Positions 25,449-33,488 of a stretch of 33,496 bases of DNA are shown in pieces. The notes under the pieces are model-generated. The model had not been told where the DNA came from. It made no database searches and saw only the letters and a list, made by a program, of their open reading frames with translations. Origin of the DNA: Halorientalis persicus (lineage in GTDB: Archaea > Halobacteriota > Halobacteria > Halobacteriales > Haloarculaceae). The stretch covers positions 1 to 33,496 of the forward strand of contig NZ_FOCX01000033.1 in NCBI RefSeq assembly GCF_900110215.1, read 5' to 3'. A program made the translations under genes and the position numbers. The stretch's first letter is position 1; each line of letters opens with the position of its first letter.

Positions 25449-26236
25449 TTCTCTTTCAAGATTCCTTTTGTATTTTTTAATATAAATAGTAGCACGGGCT
25501 TTCCTTTCGGGGTTGAATACAGCTGCCCAAGAGTTTTGGGTTCCTGAATATCACCATCTTGAACAGCACGTACAGCATCTATGATTACATCGTCTGAAGC
25601 CCGGTATAATTCCTGCTTGATCGACTCCCATGTGTACTGATCACTTATGTCAACAGTCTCTGATGCTGCTACCTTCCCTGCATCAAGTTCTTCAGTGAGC
25701 TGTTGTACAGTGACACCTGCGGTTTTTTCACCATGAATGAACTCCCAGAAGCCCATTGGACGACCACGGTATTCCCGTATATCACCGTGATGGTAGCTAA
25801 GAACACCATACTCTAATTCCGAAAGGATAGGCCCTACCAGGAACCCAAAGCCGAATCGAACACCGACATCGGCATGCTTTGCAGCTTTCTGGGCTGTTTC
25901 CGTTGGAATCTTTTGTTTCCAGCCATCAATTATTTCAGGTTTGACCGATATTTTATACAGATTGTCTGCATCTATGATTGTTTTTATAGGGACTTTTTCT
26001 TCACCCTTGATGTTGTCCGATGCTAAAGTGCTAACTATGTTAGCAACTGCCCACTCACGGATCTCGATACCACGTTTCACCGTCTCAAATAACGTCCGGG
26101 TATTCTGGTACTTGCTATACACTACCATTTTAATATCGATCCATTCACACTCTTTCAATTGTTCTACCGTATTTGCCTGCCACTGACAAACCTCTTTTCC
26201 ATCAACCAATAAACATACATCCATACAATTACTCAT
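25439..26236 (-). CDS. Formyltransferase-fold protein, likely sugar N-formyltransferase
   Basis: The 265-residue protein has the methionyl-tRNA-formyltransferase-type catalytic pattern. YHHGDIREYRGRP at residues 148-160 corresponds to NxHxSxLPxYRG, and GVTVQQLTEELDAGKV at 174-189 corresponds to the TGVTxHxMxxxxDxGxI loop with its catalytic Asp. The usual Asn is Tyr/His-shifted, so activity should be tested. It would move a formyl group from N10-formyl-tetrahydrofolate (or an archaeal equivalent) to an amino sugar. It overlaps the deacetylase by 8 bp and the GT4 by 10 bp. An alternative ATG at 26224 would remove four residues. It is not the housekeeping Met-tRNA enzyme, which archaea lack. Confidence 0.75.
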   Translation of the reverse strand: MSNCMDVCLLVDGKEVCQWQANTVEQLKECEWIDIKMVVYSKYQNTRTLFETVKRGIEIREWAVANIVSTLASDNIKGEEKVPIKTIIDADNLYKISVKPEIIDGWKQKIPTETAQKAAKHADVGVRFGFGFLVGPILSELEYGVLSYHHGDIREYRGRPMGFWEFIHGEKTAGVTVQQLTEELDAGKVAASETVDISDQYTWESIKQELYRASDDVIIDAVRAVQDGDIQEPKTLGQLYSTPKGKPVLLFILKNTKGILKEKWT

Positions 26237-27164
26237 ACATATCGGGAAGTTCTGACATTGTTTTAATCATAAGATCACTCTCCTGTATACCATCTAAATA
26301 ATCAAAGTATTTATCGATGACTTCCCACTGGTGCTCATTGCTTAGGTCGTACAGATGACACCACAGGTGGAGTGGTGTCCCTGAAAGAAATGCACGTTTG
26401 GTTGACTTTTTCAGATACTGTAGATGGATCTTTTTACGTAGTGAGACTGGAATCGGTCGAAATACAGGGTGAATCTTGCTGGACTGTCCAGCAGGGAGTG
26501 TCCCCGCGGTCAAAGACGGATATCTTGTACAGTAAGTCTCGAGGATACCATCACTAAACTTCGGCTCCCACATCGGATGGGGACCGATAGTTAATTGCTT
26601 AAGTCGGTGTAGTGGTGTGAGAGTCTTATTCTCCTTAGCATACCGTGCTACTTTGATTCCGTTCTGTTTGAGGGTCCTATTAGAAGGTTGCCGGTGGCGA
26701 GGCGGAACAAAAGACCTTACTACTTCATTGTGTAGATGTTGGTGAAGTTCCTGTATCTGTTGCAGTTCTTTTTCTATTAGCTCATTTGAAGCATCATCAC
26801 AGAGGATATGGGAGAACGTATGTGTACATAATTCGTGATTAGCATTCGATCCAAGAACTTTATTCGCTATGTCTGGTGCATAGAAGAGAGGGTCAGACCT
26901 CTTGTCGGTTCCTGAATCTGCCTGAAACCACCCCTCTGGATATGGTCCATCATGATTCCCATCACACTCAGATAAAAGGAGATGCCCAACGATATCAAAT
27001 GAGATAGGTATATCAATTTCCTCACTCTTTTCTATAATTTTGTCAAGATACTTTCGCTCTTCTTTCCCATCCTCTGACAAGTGGCTGCTTTTACGGATAT
27101 CATGAACACCCCATCCTAGTTCAACTTCGATACTAATTGTTAACGTTGACATGGTAAGTGCCAA
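26229..27164 (-). CDS. Polysaccharide deacetylase-like (CE4/NodB-type) protein
   Basis: From ATG 27164 the protein has 311 residues; an alternative ATG at 27152 is possible. It starts with ISIEVELGWG, the strand that in this family carries the DD/ExE-type catalytic acid, followed by HELCTHTFSH at about residues 110-119 (H-x4-H metal site) and FVPPRHRQP near 152-160 (PxRxxxG-like). It likely removes an N-acetyl group from a lipid-linked or nucleotide sugar. Overlap with the formyltransferase stop (8 bp) makes a deacetylate-then-formylate pair likely. The TATA box at 27187-27194 favours the 27164 start. AT-rich. Confidence 0.75.
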   Translation of the reverse strand: MALTMSTLTISIEVELGWGVHDIRKSSHLSEDGKEERKYLDKIIEKSEEIDIPISFDIVGHLLLSECDGNHDGPYPEGWFQADSGTDKRSDPLFYAPDIANKVLGSNANHELCTHTFSHILCDDASNELIEKELQQIQELHQHLHNEVVRSFVPPRHRQPSNRTLKQNGIKVARYAKENKTLTPLHRLKQLTIGPHPMWEPKFSDGILETYCTRYPSLTAGTLPAGQSSKIHPVFRPIPVSLRKKIHLQYLKKSTKRAFLSGTPLHLWCHLYDLSNEHQWEVIDKYFDYLDGIQESDLMIKTMSELPDMYE

Positions 27165-27186
27165 ATTGGAAGCATTCTAGTTTGTA

Positions 27187-27194
27187 CATATAAT
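27187..27194 (-). promoter_or_regulatory. TATA box for the deacetylase operon
   Basis: ATTATATG (minus strand of CATATAAT at 27187-27194) lies 23-30 bp before ATG 27164. This fits a leaderless transcript for the deacetylase-formyltransferase-GT4 operon and favours the longer start. Confidence 0.5.
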
Positions 27195-27228
27195 CTTATT
27201 GTCTATACATACATTAATAGGTTGGTAT

Positions 27229-29598
27229 TTAATTTGGGATTCGCTCAGGCCCGGAATTGTCACCCTGGGACGGATCTGTGTCTACTCTTTCCCCAGACAA
27301 TATATCACTGACGGTAACATTGTATGTTGAACCTCTGACCTCATAACTCCCCGGATATGAAACGACTACATGGAACTCACCGGTTGAGTCCACGTTAGTA
27401 CTCCTTCTATAGGATATTTTTTGGGACTCAATACGGACAGTTGTATTTATAGCAATCGTTGTGTTAGGAGTCGCAGTTCCGACAAATCGCACTCCCGGCA
27501 CTACTCGGAAAGCTTTTTTCGAACCATTGTTAGTTTGTCCGATAAACATGAAGTGACCTGATCCCTCCACGGACTCACTTGTGCTTCCGAATTGGTGGTG
27601 GAGGAGTTGATGAACTGAGTCTCTGGGTGAATCTCGCTGCTCTGTGACGATGAATCCGACACGGTCCATGTTGTTTCGGGCCCACTGGTCCGGATCCTGG
27701 TTCAGTAATAGGCCATGGTATGTTCTCCGGGCATAATCGTATGATTTGGACTCCCCGTTGACGAAGTAATTATAGACTCTGTTATCGCCCCAGTTACTGA
27801 GTACATAATTACGAGGATACTCTAACTCCTGCTGATCGGTATATTCAGAAATTTGCATCGACATCTGGTATGTATCCTCATCAACGGAGATTTGAGCTGT
27901 CTTCACGTACGTCTGCAATAGTCCCATACCGGCGAACAACAGAAATACTACAGCAAGCAGAGCGATCGAATGACGGTCTGGGAAGTGCAAATTCCGCGTT
28001 TTGTTACTGAATATCTCCTTTGATCGGGCGAGATCGACGCTTTCTGAAATATGGACTAGTCCAACTCCGGCGAAGATAGCGATGAATAACGAAAGTTCTC
28101 CTGAAAACCGTAATTTGACAATGGAGAGAGCGAACAGATACCATGTAAATGATACTGGGACAAGCCATGTAGGCTGACTTTCTCTGTATACTCGCAAAGT
28201 CACCAACCCAAGGAATGGGAGTGCGAGAAAGAGGAACAGACCGAATACCAAGACTGGCCCGAAAATCGAACCGAGCTCACCTGAGAATATTGATTGTGTC
28301 TCGGCAATATTATTCCGTACGGTAAGAAAGGTTACAAGCTGGTCTAAAGATCCTCTCAGGGCGGGCGCTCCGACCCAAATCGCCATGGGTCCTACAATAA
28401 TCATCGATACAAAAATCGCGGATAACTCACTGGCAGTTCGATCATATCGGAGCCAGGTTTCACCGAGTATAACTGCGCCCAACCCACCGACAAACAGCAA
28501 TAGAGGAGCAATTCCACGGTATAGGGCCATCCAATCAAGATAGTTGTAAGCCAGAAACGTAGGGACACTCCCAATAAACAATCCAAGCAATATTGACTGA
28601 TTATTTAATAATGGCGAGATACCTGATCGAACGTCATCTAACACACGCCCAAGAACGAAAATACCAATCGGAACCAGAAGCAATGGACCACCACGCCAAG
28701 CGGCAGTCTGTGTGAATACGCCAATTCCAAGGCAAATAATTCCCAGTGGCGTGACCCAATTTGGCCACGCTCTCTCGGATTTGTTTGCGGCCAATACTGT
28801 AAGCGCGAGTGCCATCAGCCCCAGCCAAACGAAGTCGAACGCGTGGTGGTCGCCGAACCCAAGGGCTGTCCGATAGGCGTGGGCGGGTGTGACCGCCAGC
28901 GTCACCACCGACGCGAATCCGACCCGCCTGTCGTTCGTGACGGTAACTGCCAGGAGATACACCAGTACCCCGGAGAGCACAGCGGCGATCACTGGATACC
29001 ACGCCAAGACAAGCCCCGACGCGGTCTGGCCGTCGCCGAGCAGGCTCGCGGCCCACCAGGTGACCACAATCAACAGGATGTCGCTGTTCGCCGCGTCCAC
29101 GGGCAGCCGCGTGAGCGAGCCGGGATCAAACGCCTGGAGATCGCTCGCGAGCAAGGTATCGATCCAGTAGCGGTAGTAGTAGGGATCGTTGCCCGCCAAT
29201 ACGACGTGTTCACCGCGAAAGACGCTGTTCCACATGAAGACGATCCGCACTAGCGCGACGAAAGCCAGCGCACCACCAACCAAGAGGACCACCCGTCGAT
29301 CTACTTCCGGAACAGAGAGATCCGACAGCGAAAACCCTTGGTCGGGTTCTTCGTCGGGCTCGACCGACTCGCCGTCGAGTGCGGCACGAATGGCCTCTCT
29401 ATCCGCTACTTGATACCCGTCGTCGACTTCCTCGACAATACCACGTGAGACGACTTCACCGAACGTACCGGAGTCAAGCGAGATTTCGTCGAATGTCCAA
29501 GGTTCCTCGTCATCGACGTCCAGAAGCGCTTCGAGATCAGATTCGAGGTCGGGTTTCTCTGCGAGGAGCGAATCTACCACCTCGCGTACGTCGTCCAT
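27229..29598 (-). CDS. aglB: Archaeal oligosaccharyltransferase STT3/AglB-like, divergent
   Basis: The 789-residue protein has a cytosolic N-terminus (1-100), then about 13 helices, then an extracellular C-terminal domain. The first-loop acidic motif is GNDPYYYRYWIDTLL (136-150; D138). GDHH lies at 249-252, and the EL5 segment is AETQSIF (432-438), with R497 in KLRFSGELSL as a candidate sequon-binding arginine. In place of WWDYG there is SNWGDNRVYN (601-610). The catalytic fold is intact by eye, so transfer of lipid-linked glycan to Asn in NXS/T is likely. The N-terminus resembles a winged-helix domain. GC drops near 28,780 (residue about 273), so the gene looks chimeric. It is the terminal enzyme of the locus. 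Confidence 0.85.
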   Translation of the reverse strand: MDDVREVVDSLLAEKPDLESDLEALLDVDDEEPWTFDEISLDSGTFGEVVSRGIVEEVDDGYQVADREAIRAALDGESVEPDEEPDQGFSLSDLSVPEVDRRVVLLVGGALAFVALVRIVFMWNSVFRGEHVVLAGNDPYYYRYWIDTLLASDLQAFDPGSLTRLPVDAANSDILLIVVTWWAASLLGDGQTASGLVLAWYPVIAAVLSGVLVYLLAVTVTNDRRVGFASVVTLAVTPAHAYRTALGFGDHHAFDFVWLGLMALALTVLAANKSERAWPNWVTPLGIICLGIGVFTQTAAWRGGPLLLVPIGIFVLGRVLDDVRSGISPLLNNQSILLGLFIGSVPTFLAYNYLDWMALYRGIAPLLLFVGGLGAVILGETWLRYDRTASELSAIFVSMIIVGPMAIWVGAPALRGSLDQLVTFLTVRNNIAETQSIFSGELGSIFGPVLVFGLFLFLALPFLGLVTLRVYRESQPTWLVPVSFTWYLFALSIVKLRFSGELSLFIAIFAGVGLVHISESVDLARSKEIFSNKTRNLHFPDRHSIALLAVVFLLFAGMGLLQTYVKTAQISVDEDTYQMSMQISEYTDQQELEYPRNYVLSNWGDNRVYNYFVNGESKSYDYARRTYHGLLLNQDPDQWARNNMDRVGFIVTEQRDSPRDSVHQLLHHQFGSTSESVEGSGHFMFIGQTNNGSKKAFRVVPGVRFVGTATPNTTIAINTTVRIESQKISYRRSTNVDSTGEFHVVVSYPGSYEVRGSTYNVTVSDILSGERVDTDPSQGDNSGPERIPN

Positions 29599-29609
29599 AT
29601 TGGGTTAGA

Positions 29610-29624
29610 CCCTGAGTCTCAGGG
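29610..29624. promoter_or_regulatory. 15-bp odd-centred palindrome, candidate operator of aglB
   Basis: CCCTGAG-T-CTCAGGG lies between the aglB TATA box (29626-29633) and its ATG (29598), overlapping the expected transcription start. A repressor dimer could bind here, or the short leader could fold into a stem. The site is separate from the divergent epimerase remnant. Confidence 0.45.
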
Positions 29625-29625
29625 G

Positions 29626-29633
29626 AATAAAGC
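29626..29633 (-). promoter_or_regulatory. TATA box of aglB
   Basis: GCTTTATT (minus strand of 29626-29633) is centred about 32 bp before ATG 29598, so a transcript start near 29604 is expected, leaving a very short leader. Confidence 0.5.
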
Positions 29634-29769
29634 CACCGAAGCAAGTCATCTCCGCAACCACTTCGTGTCGAGTGGTTCGAAACACAATCTGATTCTGCGA
29701 CAGATATTCGATCGGAGCGGAGAATACGTGCGCTTCGTGTTTGAATGCGAAGACATACAGGAAAAGTGC

Positions 29770-30700
29770 GTGCTTGTGACAGGAGGTGGGGGGGTTTATT
29801 GGTTCGAATCTGGCGAACCACCTAGCGGCCGACAACGAGGTGATCGCGCTGGACGACGGCTACCTCGGGACGCCCGAGAACCTGGACGACAGCGTGGAGT
29901 TCGTTGAGGCGAGCGTCCTCGAGGTAGACCTCCCCGTCGACGTGGACGCCGTCTTCCTCCTGGCGGCGCTGTCCTCGCTCCAGATGCACGAGGACGACCC
30001 ACAGCGTGGCGCTTCGCGTCAACGTCGAGGGGTTCGTTAACACCGTCGAACAGGCCCGCTAGGCCGGGTGTGAGACAGTCGTCTACGCCTCGACTTCCTC
30101 AATCTACGGCAGTCGGACCGAACCCTCGCCCGAGGATATGCTCGTCGCCACGAACACCGGTTACGAGGCCTCCAAGCTCGCCCGTGAGCGCTACGGCGAG
30201 TACTTCGCCAACTACCACGACATCAATATGGCGGGCCTGCGCTTTTTCTCGGTCTATCAGGGCTACGGCGGCGCGGAACAACACAAGGGCGAGTACGCCA
30301 ACGTCATTGCGCACTTCGGAGACGACATGGCCAACGGCGAGTCGCCGGTCCTGTACGGCGACGGCGAGCAGACACGGGATTTCACCACGCCGACGACATC
30401 GTGCGCGGCATCGAGACGACCGCCGACCACGAGTTGACCGGCATCTACAATCTGGGCACTGGCGACGCCTACTCGTTCAACACCGTCGTCGAGATGCTCA
30501 ACAACGAACTGGGGACCGACATCGACCCCGAGTACGTCGAGAACTCGATCCCCGAGGACGTGTATGTCCACGACACCTGCGCGGACTACTCGAAGATCCA
30601 CGCGGCGACGGGCTGGGAACCCGAGGTCGATTTCGAAGAGGGCATCGAGCGCGCCTGTGCCCAGTATACCAATACTGCCCCGGACTCAGGTGTCGGTTAG
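29770..30700 (+). pseudogene. NAD-dependent sugar-nucleotide epimerase/dehydratase pseudogene
   Basis: An extended short-chain epimerase can be rebuilt across three frames. It has CVLVTGGGG-FIGSNLANHL (NAD site), then VNVEGFVNTVEQA, SSIYGSRTEPSPED (catalytic-region Ser), TGYEASKLARERYGEYF (YxxxK), LRFFSVYQGYG and IYNLGTGDAYSFNTVVEML. Four lesions break it: one extra G in a run of seven (29779-29785), an extra T near 30013, a TAG at 30060-30062 (probably from CAG), and a missing C near 30384. The normal relatives act on UDP-glucose, galactose or related sugars. Its start is uncertain. It overlaps the end of the regulator gene by 15 bp. The intact ancestor may have served this glycan locus. Confidence 0.85.
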
Positions 30701-31135
30701 ATAATCATCCAGACGCTGTTGCATCTCGAAGCGTTCGGTTTCGATATATGAGTCAATCTCGTCTTGCCAATCGGCATCTTCCGGCGACACCGACTGAAGT
30801 ACAGCATTTTCTGCATTCCGCACACGTCGAACTGCATCTCGTCTCGCCATGTGATACTGACGGAGGTTTTCGTCCTGAGCGAACTCCCATACTTCCTGCC
30901 CGATGTCGGTCAGTTCATACACTTTTTTTGAAACACCATTTGGACGCTGCTCCAGTGTCTGTTCCCACAGTTCATGCTGAACGCCGACTTTGAGACGATC
31001 GTGGACAGTACTCGAACTTAGTAACAATTTTTCGCGAAGGTCCGTATGTCGCTGGGGTTCGTGGCCTATTTCGACTACGATCTCCATTGCTCCCTTCCTT
31101 TGGAGGAACTCAATAATCTCCTTGTCCTCAATCAT
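30686..31135 (-). CDS. Winged-helix DNA-binding regulator
   Basis: From ATG 31135 the product has 149 residues; the frame upstream to 31213 looks non-coding. MIEDKEIIEFLQRKGAMEIVVEIGHEPQRHTDLREKLLLSSSTVHDRLKVGVQHELWEQ gives a winged helix (first segment is the start of the fold, recognition helix about residues 35-50), followed by a wing (VSKKVYELTDIGQEVWEF). Similar proteins are called HxlR/MarR-like helix-turn-helix regulators in haloarchaea. The C-terminal part is charged and helical. It may regulate the adjacent glycan genes, for example aglB, but no evidence beyond proximity exists. Effector is unknown. Confidence 0.8.
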   Translation of the reverse strand: MIEDKEIIEFLQRKGAMEIVVEIGHEPQRHTDLREKLLLSSSTVHDRLKVGVQHELWEQTLEQRPNGVSKKVYELTDIGQEVWEFAQDENLRQYHMARRDAVRRVRNAENAVLQSVSPEDADWQDEIDSYIETERFEMQQRLDDYLTDT

Positions 31136-31304
31136 TGTGTGATTTGAACATCGTCCGTTGCCGAAGTACTTTTGTGTTGCGAGCCAATATACAATATTGC
31201 TTGATTCAAACATAGTACTCTAGCAAACACAATCCGGCAGAGATTAAGTACGATATCATCACGGCTAACGATGCTCTCTGCCACTCCCTTTCGCTCCAAA
31301 ATCT

Positions 31305-31802
31305 ATGTCATCTGATGTACCTGCGGTTGCGGAAGCCCTGGTCACTCACGCAGAAGCAGTCTGTGACTACGCTGATCACCTTTGGCGGGTCGTCGGGAAC
31401 CTCTCGGTTCCAACGGACCTACTGACAGACACACGAGATACGGCGAAGGTCACGTATAGTACCGAGCAGATGGTGCGCTGTTTCCTGTACGCAGAGATTC
31501 GAGAATTCTCACACAATGGATTGGCTGACCGACTCCATACGCGTCCGGCATTGTGCAAACAGTTTGGGTTCACGACGCCGCCGACACAGCAAACTCTCTC
31601 GGAGACGTGGCGGGCCCTTGATGACGAGACACAGCGTGTTATCGACGAATCGGCAATTGCTATCGCCCACGTCGCACATGAGAACGACGTAATCTCGGAG
31701 GCACTTCTGCCGACAAGTCCCGACGAAGACAAAAGAGACACCGACGAACAAGCTGCCAAGCAAGACCGCGAGTGGAAGCGCCAGAAGGCCACGAAGACCA
31801 TC
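31305..31802 (+). pseudogene. N-terminal part of an interrupted transposase
   Basis: The reading frame starts MSSDVPAVAEALVTHAEAV and runs about 166 codons before the inserted element; the stop is created within the insertion. The sequence continues after the insertion (33198 on) with ATKTIELARRYAFPVFDSGRADNRTYDDKAILEMVARICTMGES. The two parts form one protein of at least 250 residues that resembles a haloarchaeal DDE transposase, with the VFDSGRADNR acidic residue visible. Family not assigned. It is non-functional as it stands. Confidence 0.65.
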
Positions 31803-31867
31803 CGTCTTTAGCTAAGAGCAGAACCACGTGACAGCGACGGCTTATCGAGGCTTCTTTTCGAGAGGAA

Positions 31868-31904
31868 TGAGGAGGCGACGGCTGTGCACACCAAAGCCTC
31901 CTCA
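31868..31904 (+). repeat. Hairpin just upstream of the ISH8 transposase start
   Basis: TGAGGAGGC (31868-31876) and GCCTCCTCA (31896-31904) form a 9-bp stem with a 19-nt loop, ending 9 nt before ATG 31914. IS4-family elements often have a hairpin that shields the start from read-through transcripts. This site fits that role. Confidence 0.5.
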
Positions 31905-31913
31905 TCGAGAATC

Positions 31914-33188
31914 ATGCGTCGGCTCACTACACTGTTTCCCTCCGAGTTCCTCGAAGAGCACGCCGAGGAACTCGGCGTGGTCGAGCGTGAGGGGAAGCTT
32001 CAGATTCCTGTCCTCTTGTGGGCGCTCGTGTTCGGCTTCGCCGCAGGCGAGAGCCGAACACTCGCTGGGTTCAGACGCTGCTACAACTCGACAGCTGATG
32101 AAACGATCTCTCCCGGTGGCTTCTATCACCGGTTGACACCGACGCTGGCGGAGTACCTCCGCGACCTCGTCGAGCACGGTCTCGACGAGGTCGCTGTTCC
32201 CGACACTGTTGACGCTGATATCGACCGATTCAGGGACGTGATGATCGCCGATGGAACGGTATTGCGGTTACACGAGTTCCTTTCTGATGAGTTCCAAGCC
32301 CGTCACGAGGAGCAGGCTGGAGCGAAGCTCCACCTGCTCCACAACGCCACCGATGAGATGATTGAACGGATCGACGTGACGGACGAGAAAACGCACGACA
32401 GCACGCTGTTCAAGACGGGATCGTGGCTACAAGGACGGCTCGTTCTGTTCGATCGAGCGTACTTCAAGTACCGCCGCTTCGCGTTGATCGATGAGAACGA
32501 CGGCTACTTCGTGAGTCGGCTGAAAGAGAACGCGAACCCGGTGATAACGGTGGAATTGCGGGAATGGCGCGGCCGCGCCATTCCCTTGGAGGGCAAGCAG
32601 ATCCACGATGTGGTCGATGATCTCTCGCGGCAGTACATCGACGTAGAGGTCGAAGCGGAGTTCAAGCGAGGCCAGTACGAGGGAACGCGGTCGCTGGATA
32701 CGAAGCGATTCCGCGTCGTCGGCGTCCGCGACGAGGACGCCGACGACTACCATCTGTACATCACGAATCTGCCGCGAGATGAGTTCTTCCCAGAGGATCT
32801 AGCAACGTTGTATCGGTGTCGGTGGGAGGTAGAAACGCTGTTTCGTGAACTGAAGACGCAGTACGAGTTGGACGAGTTCGACACAAGCGACCCGGATGTG
32901 GTGAAGATTCTGCTGTATGCGGCGTTGCTGTCACTGCTGGTGAGTCGTGAGCTGTTGGACCTGGTCACCGAGCAGGCCGACGATGAGATTGTGTTTCCGC
33001 CGGAACGCTGGGCGGCGACCTTCCGGTCGCACGCCCAGCTCATCCTCCACGAACTCGGTGAGTATCTCGGCTACTCGCCACCGCCGTTGCTGGAGCGGCT
33101 GATCGAGGACGCTCAGAAGATCCACCAACAACGACCAATCTTACAGGAGACGCTCGCTACCGCTACACAACCGAGGTGTGAGTCTTAG
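31914..33188 (+). CDS. ISH8-type transposase
   Basis: From ATG 31914 (MRRLTTLFPSEFLEEHAEELG) the product has 424 residues, typical of ISH8. Upstream codons to 31884 are in the hairpin and are rejected. It has the IS4-type DDE pattern: D in MIADGTVLRLHEF (about residues 104-116), D in LVLFDRAYFKYRRF near 178-191, and E in the signature LYRCRWEVETLFRELKTQYELDEF near 300-323 (Y-x2-R-x3-E-x6-K). It appears intact and may be active. It splits another transposase. An in-frame 26-bp palindrome lies at 32560-32585. Confidence 0.9.
   Translation: MRRLTTLFPSEFLEEHAEELGVVEREGKLQIPVLLWALVFGFAAGESRTLAGFRRCYNSTADETISPGGFYHRLTPTLAEYLRDLVEHGLDEVAVPDTVDADIDRFRDVMIADGTVLRLHEFLSDEFQARHEEQAGAKLHLLHNATDEMIERIDVTDEKTHDSTLFKTGSWLQGRLVLFDRAYFKYRRFALIDENDGYFVSRLKENANPVITVELREWRGRAIPLEGKQIHDVVDDLSRQYIDVEVEAEFKRGQYEGTRSLDTKRFRVVGVRDEDADDYHLYITNLPRDEFFPEDLATLYRCRWEVETLFRELKTQYELDEFDTSDPDVVKILLYAALLSLLVSRELLDLVTEQADDEIVFPPERWAATFRSHAQLILHELGEYLGYSPPPLLERLIEDAQKIHQQRPILQETLATATQPRCES
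32560..32585. repeat. Perfect 26-bp palindrome inside the ISH8 transposase
   Basis: The 26-bp sequence beginning GGGAATGGCGCGG reads identically on both strands and contains a central GCGGCCGC. It is coding (REWRGRAIPLE). It could be a chance palindrome, a recombination scar or an inverted duplication. Confidence 0.7.
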
Positions 33189-33197
33189 CTAAAGACG

Positions 33198-33488
33198 AAT
33201 GCCACGAAGACAATCGAACTCGCGCGCAGGTATGCCTTCCCTGTCTTCGACAGCGGTCGAGCAGACAACCGCACCTACGATGACAAAGCGATTTTGGAGA
33301 TGGTTGCTCGGATCTGCACGATGGGCGAGAGCGCCCACGGCGAAGGCGAATACGGCTGGCTTACCGATGATGATACCACTGCCTCCGGCGATACGATTCT
33401 TCGAGTACTCAGAGGGTGTCATAGAACGAGTAGCACACCAAAGAGCAGGGTGAATGCTGAGGTGGATGAGCTCAGCGACCCTGCAAGA
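33198..33488 (+). pseudogene. C-terminal part of the interrupted transposase
   Basis: After the IS element the frame AAT GCC ACG AAG ACA ATC GAA continues as ELARRYAFPVFDSGRADNRTYDD and runs to TGA at about 33488. It is the second half of the transposase that begins at 31305. Codons after about 33410 (RGCHRTSSTPK) look unlike the preceding protein, so the 3' end may be rearranged. The window ends shortly after. Confidence 0.6.

Larger units (their letters stand above)
31803..33197 (+). mobile_element. ISH8-like insertion sequence (IS4 family)
   Basis: A 1.4-kb element carries one transposase gene and is bounded by a perfect 15-bp inverted pair: CGTCTTTAGCTAAGA at 31803-31817 and TCTTAGCTAAAGACG at 33183-33197. 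The length is close to that of ISH8 (about 1.4 kb). No clean target duplication is visible at these bounds. An 8-bp TTAGCTAA occurs at both ends, and if that is the duplicated target then the true ends lie slightly inside. The host gene halves flanking it show GCCACGAAGACCATC on the left and GCCACGAAGACAATC on the right. Confidence 0.7.

Noticed and set aside
30070-30993. 307-codon + ORF across the epimerase remnant
   Set aside because: It is an off-frame reading of the pseudogene and of the regulator's antisense; composition is R, S, T and H rich.
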